Shown here one piece after another: positions 45,993 through 55,442 of a stretch of 64,000 nt of DNA (position 1 is its first letter; the number at the start of each line of letters is the position of its first letter). This DNA comes from Pseudomonas weihenstephanensis (lineage in GTDB: Bacteria > Pseudomonadota > Gammaproteobacteria > Pseudomonadales > Pseudomonadaceae), in assembly GCF_001043055.1 (NCBI RefSeq), contig NZ_JYLF01000005.1, positions 1-64,000 of the forward strand. Reading direction: 5' to 3'. The notes under the pieces are model-generated. The model was given only the letters and a program-made list of their open reading frames with translations, did not search any database and was not told the DNA's origin. Made by a program: the position numbers and the translations under genes.

Positions 45993-46358
45993 TCAGGTAC
46001 GAACCCAGGTCTCTACAGTGGCGGCCCCGTATTGCTCTTTCCAGGCCTTAAGCCCGCGGTGATTGCCGCCTTTGGTTTCAATGAGTTCGCCGGTATGCGG
46101 ATTTTGATACACCTTGAGCACACGCGCCTTCCGCTGTTTGGGGGCTGATGATGTTTTGGACGTCGTGGGGCCTGGATCAAGAATGGCAATAATATCCCGC
46201 ACGTTTTTATTGTAAGACTTCATCAACCCCTGGAGCTTCTGCTCGAACTCAATCTCCTTTTTCAAACCGGCATCATTCTTTAAGGCTTCTAACTGCGCCA
46301 ACTGTTCTTGTAGCGCCTTTTCGGCAGCGCGAAATTCAGCAAGTCTGGACAAAGTCAT
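45993..46358 (-). CDS. MvaT/MvaU-family H-NS-like xenogeneic silencer
   Basis: 121 residues. N-terminal coiled coil (about 1-60, FRAAEKALQEQLAQLEAL...IEFEQKLQGLMKSYNKNVRDIIAILDP), an SK/TS linker and a C-terminal DNA-binding domain YQNPHTGELIETKGGNHRGLKAWKEQYG, the region where MvaT inserts into the AT-rich minor groove. It is more diverged than the main MvaT, so a paralogue is likely. The start has GGAG very close. It is a global silencer or modifier of horizontally acquired genes. Confidence 0.85.
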   Translation of the reverse strand: MTLSRLAEFRAAEKALQEQLAQLEALKNDAGLKKEIEFEQKLQGLMKSYNKNVRDIIAILDPGPTTSKTSSAPKQRKARVLKVYQNPHTGELIETKGGNHRGLKAWKEQYGAATVETWVRT

Positions 46359-46588
46359 TACTCCAATCGTAGGTCGGCAGGCTAAACCGATGAGATGAAT
46401 GATGTATTAGCCACATGGCATGGACACAATAGTTTTACCGTCGTTCAGCCTGAATCTGGACTCGGCGAAACGAGTATTAAGGTGTTCTGTCATCAGTCAA
46501 AAAATTGTAGTTGTTAATTTGCAAAGTGCCAATGGCCCTTCACGGTGACAGTGCTGCGCCGCTCTGCAAGTTCTACCCCCCCCTGTTT

Positions 46589-48142
46589 TTAGTTCATTGT
46601 TTGTTGTGGTCGCGCCTGCACCGATTTAATGAATTGCTCCGGTGGCAGCGGGCGTGAAAACAGATAACCCTGAAGAAACTCGACCCCGCGCGAGGTCAAG
46701 TAGTCGCGTTGCTCTTCGGTTTCGATGCCTTCAGCCACAACGCCCAGTTCCAGCTTTGCACTCAGCTCAATGATAGTGTCGAGAATGTGTTTGGATAATG
46801 CATCTGCACCGATCATGGCGACAAAGCTCTGATCAATTTTCAAGTAATCAACGTTGAATTCGCGTAAATACGTGAGGCTTGAATGCCCGGTGCCAAAGTC
46901 ATCGATCGCGATCATTACGCCGATCGCGTGCAGTTCAGCGAACAATTGGAGCGTCACATCGCTTGGCACGATCAACTCTCGCTCTGTCAGCTCCAGTACG
47001 AGTTTGATATGGCCGGGTGCAAACGCTTTTAAAAAGGCTCGGCAGTCATCCACCAATCCCAAGTCCTGACAATGGCGGGCGGTGATATTGAAGCCAATAT
47101 GAAAGCCCTGCGTCAGATTCGCTGCTTGGGGTGAGAGCAAGGTTGCAGCTTGCTGCATGAGCGATCGTGTCATCGGTACGATTAGGCCGCTATGCTCCGC
47201 GAACGGAATGAACAGATCAGGGCGAACCAATCCTTCTCGCGGGTGTTGCCAGCGCATGAGTATTTCGACTCCTGCCCACTCCTGCGTGTCGCTGCGCACA
47301 ATCGGCTGGAAATAAGGAATGAACTCACCCGCCTCTAGGCCACGCTGTAGTTCATGACTGGGTGATGACGCACGCTTTTGCAGCCAGTGCACTGTCCCCG
47401 CTGATATCAGTCCCAGAAAAACCAGTAATCCCATCAATACGGGATATTCCACAACGGCGTACCGGCCAATTTCACCCTCACTAAAACCTGCCACGACGCG
47501 GTAGGGGTATTGCGCGGAGGGGTGACTGACTTGCGCCACGGGATATTCAGGCAGGGCGGCGTTGCTAACTAGACCATAGCGGTCTATCCAGGTGTTACCC
47601 ACTTGAATCAATAAATGTGTTTTAGGGTTGATCAACCCCAGCACATTGACTAAATGAAAGCCATACAGGCTCACCAATACACTCTGGTGCCCGTTCTGCT
47701 TGCGCAATACCAGTAAAGGTTCATAAGGTGTAACGGGATTACCGGGCATTAACCACAATGTGCCTGCGGTGTAATCGCCGGGATTTACGTTCTCCTTGAA
47801 GCGGCCGAACAAGGAGGTGCAATACAGCTTATTGTCCCAGACCAAATTAACCGAGCGCACAAAAGGGCGACGTGTCACTTGATCACGCAACGCCAATTCG
47901 ACTTGTGCGCATTCTTGTCCAGCCAGCGGTAAAACCACATCGGCGGCCAAGGCTGCATTGTCGAGCATTTGATCGAATTGCCGGGCCGCTTCCTCAGAGG
48001 TATGCAGGGCAATCAGTTCCAGCGAGCGGTTGGCCTGCCACGCCAGGATGAACAAGCCAAGTACAACGGGCAGCAAGCCACTGAGTACAATCAACGCGTA
48101 ACGATCTGTCCACGTGCGGGTCAATTTCAGCGTTAAAGGCAT
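46589..48142 (-). CDS. Membrane EAL phosphodiesterase with CSS-type periplasmic sensor
   Basis: 517 residues: an N-terminal membrane helix (about 16-36), a periplasmic domain of CSS-motif type with Cys in GQECAQVE and LYCTSLFG, a second helix (about 230-250) and a cytoplasmic EAL domain from about 270. The EAL signature is VEILMRW; other active-site residues are intact: FNITARH, ELTERE, DDFGTGHS, LKIDQSF and VAEGIET. It should degrade c-di-GMP under control of periplasmic disulfide state, as in related CSS proteins. AGGA precedes the ATG. Confidence 0.9.
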   Translation of the reverse strand: MPLTLKLTRTWTDRYALIVLSGLLPVVLGLFILAWQANRSLELIALHTSEEAARQFDQMLDNAALAADVVLPLAGQECAQVELALRDQVTRRPFVRSVNLVWDNKLYCTSLFGRFKENVNPGDYTAGTLWLMPGNPVTPYEPLLVLRKQNGHQSVLVSLYGFHLVNVLGLINPKTHLLIQVGNTWIDRYGLVSNAALPEYPVAQVSHPSAQYPYRVVAGFSEGEIGRYAVVEYPVLMGLLVFLGLISAGTVHWLQKRASSPSHELQRGLEAGEFIPYFQPIVRSDTQEWAGVEILMRWQHPREGLVRPDLFIPFAEHSGLIVPMTRSLMQQAATLLSPQAANLTQGFHIGFNITARHCQDLGLVDDCRAFLKAFAPGHIKLVLELTERELIVPSDVTLQLFAELHAIGVMIAIDDFGTGHSSLTYLREFNVDYLKIDQSFVAMIGADALSKHILDTIIELSAKLELGVVAEGIETEEQRDYLTSRGVEFLQGYLFSRPLPPEQFIKSVQARPQQTMN

Positions 48143-48479
48143 TCAAGTTCCTGAGCGTGCAAATAAAGACGATGTAGAGAGAATAGGCGCAAATCGTGAA
48201 AGGCTAGCATCACGAGGCGACTAATTTAAAGGTGGCCGGGACAAACATGATTACGCCATGTAGAATCCGCTTACGCATACAAGAATAATGACTTCTGCAA
48301 GCAGAAGCCCCGCCCGTATAGAGATGGGTCGACATGAAGACACTCGGGTTCCAACTGATCTACGGTGATTTCCTTGCGCGCAGTGTACGTGGCATTTCCT
48401 GCGCACCGCCTGTCAGCCTCTGCATTCTTAGCAAATAACCCTGCGTTAATTCTAAAAATGACACTGATGAGGCACCAAC
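48143..48479. other. Intergenic region between EAL gene and hpd
   Basis: 337 bases between divergent genes with no convincing open frame. It contains a perfect 7-bp hairpin CTTCTGC-AA-GCAGAAG (48292-48307), without a T-run, possibly an operator or leader structure for hpd. Confidence 0.45.
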
Positions 48480-49556
48480 ATGACTGATCTATACGAAAAC
48501 CCAATGGGCTTGATGGGCTTTGAATTCATTGAATTCGCGTCGCCGGCCCCCCATACACTCGAACCCATTTTTGAAATCATGGGTTTCACCAAAGTGGCCA
48601 CCCATCGCTCAAAAGACGTGCATCTGTATCGTCAGGGCGACATCAACCTGATCCTCAACAACGAGCCGCACAGTGTGGCGTCCTACTTCGCGGCTGAACA
48701 CGGCCCGTCTGTGTGCGGCATGGCGTTTCGTGTACGCAATGCCCAGCAAGCCTATTCCCGTGCATTGGAACTGGGCGCGCAACCGATCGAAATCCCGACG
48801 GGTCCGATGGAACTCAACCTGCCAGCGATCAAAGGTATCGGCGGCGCGCCGCTGTACTTGATCGACCGTTACGGTGAAGGCAGTTCGATCTATGACATCG
48901 ACTTTGTGTTCATCGAAGGTGTGGATCGCCATCCGGTGGGCGCCGGCCTGAAAATCATCGACCATTTGACCCATAACGTGTATCGCGGCCGCATGGCGTA
49001 CTGGGCTAATTTCTACGAAAAACTGTTCAACTTCCGTGAAATTCGCTACTTCGACATCAAGGGCGAATACACCGGCCTGACCTCCAAAGCCATGACGGCC
49101 CCGGACGGCATGATCCGTATCCCCTTGAACGAAGAATCGTCCAAAGGTGCAGGGCAGATCGAAGAGTTTTTGATGCAGTTCAATGGCGAAGGCATTCAGC
49201 ACGTCGCCTTCCTCAGTGATGACCTGATTAAAACCTGGGATGCACTGAAGAAAATCGGTATGCGTTTCATGACCGCGCCGCCAGAGACCTACTACGAAAT
49301 GCTCGAAGGCCGCCTGCCTAATCACGGCGAGCCGGTGCATGAGCTGCAATCGCGGGGCATCCTGCTGGACGGTTCATCCGATAAAGGCGATCAACGTTTG
49401 CTGTTGCAGATCTTCTCCGAAACCCTGATGGGGCCGGTGTTCTTCGAATTTATCCAGCGCAAGGGCGACGACGGTTTTGGCGAAGGCAACTTCAAGGCGC
49501 TGTTCGAGTCCATTGAGCGCGACCAGGTGCGTCGTGGCGTACTGACAGCAGACTGA
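48480..49556 (+). CDS. hpd: 4-hydroxyphenylpyruvate dioxygenase
   Basis: 358 residues with two vicinal-oxygen-chelate halves. Iron ligands are in IDHLTHNVY (His near 162), GIQHVAFLS (His near 240) and [10 protein letters not shown] (Glu near 320). It converts 4-hydroxyphenylpyruvate to homogentisate in tyrosine breakdown and so to pyomelanin precursors. The start has GAGG nearby. hmgA, fahA and other pathway genes are not in the window. Confidence 0.95.
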   Translation: MTDLYENPMGLMGFEFIEFASPAPHTLEPIFEIMGFTKVATHRSKDVHLYRQGDINLILNNEPHSVASYFAAEHGPSVCGMAFRVRNAQQAYSRALELGAQPIEIPTGPMELNLPAIKGIGGAPLYLIDRYGEGSSIYDIDFVFIEGVDRHPVGAGLKIIDHLTHNVYRGRMAYWANFYEKLFNFREIRYFDIKGEYTGLTSKAMTAPDGMIRIPLNEESSKGAGQIEEFLMQFNGEGIQHVAFLSDDLIKTWDALKKIGMRFMTAPPETYYEMLEGRLPNHGEPVHELQSRGILLDGSSDKGDQRLLLQIFSETLMGPVFFEFIQRKGDDGFGEGNFKALFESIERDQVRRGVLTAD

Positions 49557-49566
49557 CAACACGTGT

Positions 49567-49607
49567 AAAAAAAACGCCCATCCGCTGTGTCGGTTGGGCG
49601 TTTTTTT
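49567..49607. terminator. Bidirectional terminator between hpd and DUF1345 gene
   Basis: ACGCCCATCCG / CGGTTGGGCGT stem (one mismatch) flanked by As on the left and seven Ts on the right. Confidence 0.85.
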
Positions 49608-49613
49608 ATGGGT

Positions 49614-50252
49614 TTAAAACAAGCCTGCCGCGATATTGATCGAAAACCCGAGGACCGCGGTGTTGAACAAAAAACCCAACAACGAATGAGCAAGGACTGC
49701 TTTGCGCATCTCGCGCGTCGCAATGGCGACGTCCGCCGTTTGCACCGCCACGCTGAGCGTGAAAGAAAAATACATAAAATCCCAATAATCAGGGCTCAGT
49801 TCGCCCTCCGGGAAGCGCAGCGCCGGTTCAGGCCCCTCGTTGTTATAGAACAACCGCGCGTAATGCAGACTGAAAATAACCCCGATCATCAGCCACGAGC
49901 CGACGATGGTCATGCCGGTAAAGGCGTAATGCATGATCTGATCGGTATCGCTCAGTTTGCTGTTGCCTGACAGCTCAAGCGTGATGGCCGCTAGGCTGGC
50001 CACGGCAGCAATACACACCGTGAATAGCACCATGCTGGCATTTTCATCTTCCACCTCGGCTGTGCGCTTCACGTCACGGGCCTTGGCGCGAATAACCAAC
50101 CACAGCGTCAACGCTAAATACAGCCAGACACCGGCGTTCCATCCCAGCAAAAATTTAGACGTCAGCGTCGCAGCAGGAGCAAAGATACCAACCGCGCCCC
50201 CCAACACAGTGGCAGCGGTCAGGCGAGGGTGAGTGCGTGCAAGATGCGGCAT
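49614..50252 (-). CDS. DUF1345 family membrane protein
   Basis: 212 residues with five or six membrane helices and the family segments [37 protein letters not shown] and the conserved [26 protein letters not shown] predicted transport or channel-like protein whose function is unknown. The upstream open frame starts at a TTG, but the ATG at 50252 has CAGGGA at good spacing. Monocistronic. Confidence 0.88.
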   Translation of the reverse strand: MPHLARTHPRLTAATVLGGAVGIFAPAATLTSKFLLGWNAGVWLYLALTLWLVIRAKARDVKRTAEVEDENASMVLFTVCIAAVASLAAITLELSGNSKLSDTDQIMHYAFTGMTIVGSWLMIGVIFSLHYARLFYNNEGPEPALRFPEGELSPDYWDFMYFSFTLSVAVQTADVAIATREMRKAVLAHSLLGFLFNTAVLGFSINIAAGLF

Positions 50253-50304
50253 AAACAATCCCTGTTACTCGGTATTGCTGCACCTTAGCACGCGCGGTGG
50301 ACGC

Positions 50305-53300
50305 TTAAAGCGATCGCGATTTGCTTCTGACCAGTTTCATCACCACGACGAAGAAGACGGGCACAAACACCACTGCCAGTGTTGCCACAATCATGCCGCC
50401 AATCACCCCCGTACCGATTGCCTGCTGGCTCGCGGAGCTTGCACCGGTGGCAATCGCCAAGGGCACCACACCGAGAATAAACGCCAGCGATGTCATTACA
50501 ATCGGTCGCAAACGCAAGCGGGCGGCCTGCACGGTGGCGTCCACCAAGTCATGACCTTCGTCATACAGCGTTTTGGCGAACTCAATGATCAAAATCGCGT
50601 TCTTGGCTGACAAGCCAATGATCGTGATCAAGCCCACTTTGAAAAACACATCGTTAGGCATCCCTCGCAAGGTCACTGCCAGCACAGCACCCAAAACGCC
50701 CAGCGGCACGACCAACAGTACCGCCGTAGGAATCGACCAGCTTTCATATAGCGCCGCCAGGCAAAGGAACACCACCAGCAATGACAGGCCCAGCAGAATC
50801 GGGGCCTGTGCGCCCGAGATTTTTTCTTCAAGGGACAGACCGGTCCATTCCATGCCCATGCCTGCTGGTAATTGAGCGACCAGGCGCTGGATCTCTTCCA
50901 TCGCTTCGCCTGTGCTGTGGCCCGATGCGGCTTCACCCGAAATGCTGATGGCCGGGTAACCGTTATAGCGCGTCAACTGAGAAGCCCCTTGAATCCAGCG
51001 CGCTTCGACAAACGCTGAAAGCGGCACCATTTTCCCCAAGTTGTTGCGCACATTGATCTTGAGCAAGTCTTCAACCTGACTGCGCTGATCGCCCTCGGCC
51101 TGAACCACCACGCGCTGCATACGGCCCTGGTTCGGGAAGTCATTGACATACGCCGAGCCAACCGCCGTGGACAGCACATTGCCAATGTCAGCAAACGAGA
51201 TGCCCAACGCGTTGGCACGCTTGCGATCAACCTCCAGTTGTACTTGCGGGCTTTCTGCCAGCGCACTTTCACGCACATTAGCCAGCACCGCGCTTTTCTC
51301 GGCCAGCGCCAACAGTTCGGTACGCGCTTGCATCAGTACGTCGTAGCCTGCGCCGCCACGGTCTTGCAGGCGGAATTCGAAGCCGCTGGATGTGCCCAAG
51401 CCACTGACTGGCGGTGGCAGGATGGCAAACGCCACGGCGTCTTTTAGCTCGCTGAAGGCGGCATTCGCTCGATCGGCAATGGCCGAGGCAGAGTCCTTGG
51501 CGCCGCGCTCTGACCAATCCTTCATCGTTGTGAACGCCAGTGCCGCGTTTTGGCCGTTACCCGAGAAGCTGAACCCCAGAATCATCGTCGTATTGCCCAC
51601 GCCAGGCTCGCCTGCGTTGTGGGCTTCAATCTGCTCGGCGACTTTTATTGTGCGGCCCTGACTGGCTCCCGGCGGTAACTGGATATCGGTGATGGTGTAG
51701 CCCTGGTCTTCCACGGGTAAGAACGAGGAGGGCAGACGGGCAAAGCACAGCACCAAGATCACGAGCAGCGCCCCGTAGAGCAACAAGTAGCGGCCACTGC
51801 GCTTGATGACGTGCACCACCCAGTGCTCGTAACCTTGGGACATACGCTCGAAGCGTGTATTGAACCAGCCAAAAAACCCGCCTTTGGCATGGTGTTCACC
51901 CTTGGCGATTGGCTTGAGCAGCGTTGCGCACAACGCCGGGGTCAAGGACAGCGCAAGGAAGGCCGAGAACAAAATGGAGGTGGCCATCGACAGCGAGAAT
52001 TGCTGATAAATCACCCCCACCGAACCCGGCATAAACGCCATAGGAATAAACACGGCGACCAGCACCAGCGTTATACCGATGATGGCGCCGCTGATCTGGG
52101 TCATGGCTTTGCGCGTGGCCTCACGGGGCGACAGCCCTTCTGTGACCATGATCCGCTCAACGTTTTCCACCACCACAATGGCATCGTCCACCAGAATCCC
52201 GATGGCCAGCACCATGCCAAACATGGTCAGCACGTTGATCGAAAACCCCAGGACCAGCATGGTGGCAAACGTGCCCATGAGGGCGACAGGCACCACCAGT
52301 GTCGGAATCAACGTGTAGCGCACGTTCTGCAAAAACAGGAACATCACGGCAAACACCAGCACCATGGCTTCGACCAGGGTGTACATCACTTTGGTAATCG
52401 AAACCTTCACAAACGGCGAAGTGTCGTAGGGAATGCTGTATTCGACCCCGGACGGGAAGTAACGGCTCAACTCGTCCATTTTGGCGCGAATCAATGTCGC
52501 CGTACTCAGGGCGTTAGCTTCGGGCGCTAATTGAACGCTGAACGCGGTGGCCGTTTTGCCATTCAGGCGAGTGCCGTATTGGTATTCCTGACTGCCGATT
52601 TCTACGCGCGCCACATCCCGCACGCGCACTGTCGAGCCGTCGGGGTTGGCGCGCAGCACTATGTCGCCAAACTCTTCAGGCGTCGACAACTGACCCTTGA
52701 CCAGCACCGTCGCGGTGATTTCCTGGGTGGGGCGCCCTGGTAAGTCACCAATGCTGCCCGCTGAAACTTGAGCGTTCTGATTGGCAATCGCCTGATTGAC
52801 ATCGGCAGGCGTAAGGTTAAAGCCAATCAGCTTTTGTGGATCGATCCAGACACGCATGGCACGTTCTGCGCCATAAAGCTGGGCCTTGCCCACGCCCTCG
52901 ATGCGCTTGATTTCGTTCATCACGTTGCGCGCAAGGTAATCGCTGAGCGCGACCTCATCCAGCGGGCTGTCATTGGCGGTCAAGGTCACCAGCATCAAAA
53001 AGCCGGAGGACACTTTCTCGACCTGCAAACCCTGCTGCATCACCGCTTGCGGCAGACGAGACTCCACGGCTTTGAGCCGGTTTTGCACATCCACCTGCGC
53101 CATTTCGGGGTCAATCCCCGGCTTGAACGTGGCGGTAATGGTTGCGCTGCCCAAACTGCTTTGGGATTCGAAGTACATCAGGCCGTCGGTGCCGTTGAGC
53201 TCTTGCTCAATCAGGCTAACCACGCTTTCGTCCAGGGTTTGGGCCGAGGCGCCAGGGTAGACGGCGTAGATTTCGACTTTAGGCGGCGCCACGTTGGGGT

Positions 53301-53403
53301 ATTTGGCCACCGGCAGTTGCGGGATGGCCAATGCGCCGGCCAACACAATGAACAACGCGACGACCCAGGCAAAGATAGGCCGATCGATAAAGAACTGCGG
53401 CAT
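50305..53403 (-). CDS. RND efflux transporter, HAE1 family
   Basis: 1032 residues with 12 membrane helices, two large periplasmic loops and the HAE1 opening PQFFIDRPIFAWVVALFI. Conserved proton-relay Asp pair is in GILVDDAIVVVENVERI, with Lys in the late GLSAKNAILIIEFAK. It pumps drugs or solvents with its adaptor in the inner membrane and periplasm. It follows the adaptor gene: a GTG at 53409 would overlap as GTGA, while the ATG at 53403 gives the usual N-terminus and has GGAT upstream. No outer-membrane factor is encoded beside it. Confidence 0.93.
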   Translation of the reverse strand: MPQFFIDRPIFAWVVALFIVLAGALAIPQLPVAKYPNVAPPKVEIYAVYPGASAQTLDESVVSLIEQELNGTDGLMYFESQSSLGSATITATFKPGIDPEMAQVDVQNRLKAVESRLPQAVMQQGLQVEKVSSGFLMLVTLTANDSPLDEVALSDYLARNVMNEIKRIEGVGKAQLYGAERAMRVWIDPQKLIGFNLTPADVNQAIANQNAQVSAGSIGDLPGRPTQEITATVLVKGQLSTPEEFGDIVLRANPDGSTVRVRDVARVEIGSQEYQYGTRLNGKTATAFSVQLAPEANALSTATLIRAKMDELSRYFPSGVEYSIPYDTSPFVKVSITKVMYTLVEAMVLVFAVMFLFLQNVRYTLIPTLVVPVALMGTFATMLVLGFSINVLTMFGMVLAIGILVDDAIVVVENVERIMVTEGLSPREATRKAMTQISGAIIGITLVLVAVFIPMAFMPGSVGVIYQQFSLSMATSILFSAFLALSLTPALCATLLKPIAKGEHHAKGGFFGWFNTRFERMSQGYEHWVVHVIKRSGRYLLLYGALLVILVLCFARLPSSFLPVEDQGYTITDIQLPPGASQGRTIKVAEQIEAHNAGEPGVGNTTMILGFSFSGNGQNAALAFTTMKDWSERGAKDSASAIADRANAAFSELKDAVAFAILPPPVSGLGTSSGFEFRLQDRGGAGYDVLMQARTELLALAEKSAVLANVRESALAESPQVQLEVDRKRANALGISFADIGNVLSTAVGSAYVNDFPNQGRMQRVVVQAEGDQRSQVEDLLKINVRNNLGKMVPLSAFVEARWIQGASQLTRYNGYPAISISGEAASGHSTGEAMEEIQRLVAQLPAGMGMEWTGLSLEEKISGAQAPILLGLSLLVVFLCLAALYESWSIPTAVLLVVPLGVLGAVLAVTLRGMPNDVFFKVGLITIIGLSAKNAILIIEFAKTLYDEGHDLVDATVQAARLRLRPIVMTSLAFILGVVPLAIATGASSASQQAIGTGVIGGMIVATLAVVFVPVFFVVVMKLVRSKSRSL

Positions 53404-53405
53404 GC

Positions 53406-54560
53406 TCACTGATCCGTGGAGTGTACGAGAGGGAGTGCGGGGTCATCGATCTGTACCTGCTCGCCGGGGCGCGCATGTTGCAGACCTTCAATGACAATGC
53501 GGTCACCGGCCTTGAGGCCGCTGTTAACAATCCAGCGATCATTTTGTGCATTGCCCAGTTGCACGGGGTGTTGCTTGACGCGGTTGTCCGCCTCAATCAG
53601 CAACACCTGCGCCACGCCAGCGCTGTCTCGCAAAATGGCGCGCTGCGGCACGCTGATGCCTTGCTTGTTCATCGCCTGCTCCAGGCGCACGCGCACAAAG
53701 CTGCCAGGCAACAAGTCGTAATCGGGGTTGGGAAATTCGCTGCGCAGAACCACCTGGCCAGTGCTGGGATCGACGTTGATATCGGTGAACAGCAATTTAC
53801 CGGGCAAGGGGTAGAGGCTGCCGTTGTCGCGGACTAGCGTGGCGCGAGCTTGATGGGCCCCAACTTGTTGCAGCTCACCAGCGCGAAATGATTCACGCAA
53901 GTTGTCCAGATCGCGCGTGGACTGAGTCAGGTCGACGTGCACAGGGTCGAGTTGCTGAATGCGGGCTAGCGGGGTGACTTCTCCCTGACCGACCAACGCG
54001 CCTTCCGTGACCAATGCCCGACCGATGCGCCCGGAAATAGGGGCTGTTACGGTGGCATAGCCTAAATTCAGGCGGGCGCGCTGCACAGCAGCCTTGTTTG
54101 CGGCGACATCGGCTTGCGCCTGTTGCGATTGGGCACGGGCGTTATCGTATTCCTGACGGCTGATGGCACTGCTTTCAATCAGTGCGCTGTAGCGTTCATC
54201 TTGCTGCCTGGCTTGCAGGGCCAGCGCTTGGGATTTACGCAGAGCGGCTTGCGCGCTGTCCAGGTCAGCCTTGAACGGCGCAGGGTCAATCAAGAACAAC
54301 ACCTCACCGCGTTTGACCTCACTGCCTTCCTCATACACGCGCTTAAGGATGACCCCCGCGACGCGGGCGCTGACCTGCGCCACGCGTGGTGCAACGATCC
54401 GCCCACTCAACTCGTTATTGATCGACAGGGGAGCGGTTGTAATGACTTCGGTGCGTACCTTGACCAAGGGCGCTTTCTGTTCAGCGTCGGGGCTTTTGCC
54501 GCAACCGCCGAGGGCCAGTGCCAGCGCTGAAAGGCATAGCGGGGCAAAGAGCTTTTTCAA
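53406..54560 (-). CDS. RND periplasmic adaptor (membrane fusion protein)
   Basis: 384-residue lipoprotein adaptor: lipobox LGGC (Cys20), barrel and lipoyl halves (VAQVSARVAGVILKRVYEEGSEVKRGEVLFLID; YATVTAPISGRIG) around an alpha-helical hairpin. It bridges the pump and an outer-membrane channel such as an OprM homologue. The start is TTG at 54560, with GAAGG about seven bases upstream. First gene of a two-gene operon and divergent from a two-component system. Confidence 0.92.
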   Translation of the reverse strand: MKKLFAPLCLSALALALGGCGKSPDAEQKAPLVKVRTEVITTAPLSINNELSGRIVAPRVAQVSARVAGVILKRVYEEGSEVKRGEVLFLIDPAPFKADLDSAQAALRKSQALALQARQQDERYSALIESSAISRQEYDNARAQSQQAQADVAANKAAVQRARLNLGYATVTAPISGRIGRALVTEGALVGQGEVTPLARIQQLDPVHVDLTQSTRDLDNLRESFRAGELQQVGAHQARATLVRDNGSLYPLPGKLLFTDINVDPSTGQVVLRSEFPNPDYDLLPGSFVRVRLEQAMNKQGISVPQRAILRDSAGVAQVLLIEADNRVKQHPVQLGNAQNDRWIVNSGLKAGDRIVIEGLQHARPGEQVQIDDPALPLVHSTDQ

Positions 54561-54737
54561 TGAGCGTGCCTTCTTATAAATGCAGGATAGTTCTGTAAGT
54601 GCTTGCGAATGCTAAGCGCAGCACGCAAGAGGCGTTGTGAAGCTGTGTAGGAGGTGTGTGAAAAAGTGTGAAGGTTATGCTCCTATTCATGTGAGGTTGT
54701 ATATCCTTTGGGTTTCCCCAAGTTGTAAGCATTTATT

Positions 54738-55439
54738 ATGCCCACTATTTTGCTGGTCGAAGACGACGCTGCGCTCTCGGAGCTGATTGCCAGCTACCTG
54801 GAGCGTAATGGCTATGAAGTCAGCGTGATTGCTCGTGGCGATCAGGTACGTGATCGAGCCAAAAGTAACCCGCCAGACCTGGTTATTCTTGACTTGATGT
54901 TGCCGGGCCTTGATGGCTTGCAAGTGTGCCGTTTGTTGCGCAACGACTCGGCCAGTCTGCCGATCCTGATGTTGACGGCCCGCGACGATAGTCATGATCA
55001 GGTGCTAGGGCTAGAGATGGGTGCCGACGATTATGTGACAAAACCTTGCGAGCCGCGTGTGCTACTGGCGCGAGTACGCACTTTATTGCGCCGCAGCAGC
55101 CTGATTGAGCCACAAATGGCCAATGACCGAATCCTGATTGGCAACCTGTGCATCGACCTTTCTGAGCGCACCGTATGCTGGCGAGGCCAGGACATCGAGT
55201 TGTCCAGCGGGGAGTACAACTTGCTCGTGGTGCTGGCAAGGCATGCCGGAGAAGTGCTCAGCCGCGATCAGATTCTTCAGCGTTTACGCGGTATTGAATT
55301 CAATGGCACAGACCGCTCCGTTGATGTGGCCATCTCCAAATTGAGGCGCAAGCTCGACGATTGCGCGGGCGAAGCCCGCAAAATCAAAACAGTGTGGGGC
55401 AAAGGGTATTTGTTCAGCCGTTCCGAGTGGGAATGCTGA
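54738..55439 (+). CDS. OmpR-family response regulator, RstA-like
   Basis: 233 residues: receiver domain with phosphoacceptor Asp52 (VILDLMLPG), Lys in VTKPCEPR, and a C-terminal winged helix (about 135-230) with the recognition segment GTDRSVDVAISKLRRKL. It is divergent from the efflux operon with a 177-base gap, and its stop is four bases before the sensor gene. It likely controls the efflux pair, an inference from position. Confidence 0.92.
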   Translation: MPTILLVEDDAALSELIASYLERNGYEVSVIARGDQVRDRAKSNPPDLVILDLMLPGLDGLQVCRLLRNDSASLPILMLTARDDSHDQVLGLEMGADDYVTKPCEPRVLLARVRTLLRRSSLIEPQMANDRILIGNLCIDLSERTVCWRGQDIELSSGEYNLLVVLARHAGEVLSRDQILQRLRGIEFNGTDRSVDVAISKLRRKLDDCAGEARKIKTVWGKGYLFSRSEWEC

Positions 55440-55442
55440 GCG

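Noticed and set aside
48271..48504. 77-residue minus-strand frame upstream of hpd
   Set aside because: Overlaps the hpd start on the opposite strand, with no ribosome binding site or family match.
52768..53412. 214-codon plus-strand frame opposite the RND gene
   Set aside because: Shadow of a certain pump gene; His/Arg-rich and domain-free.
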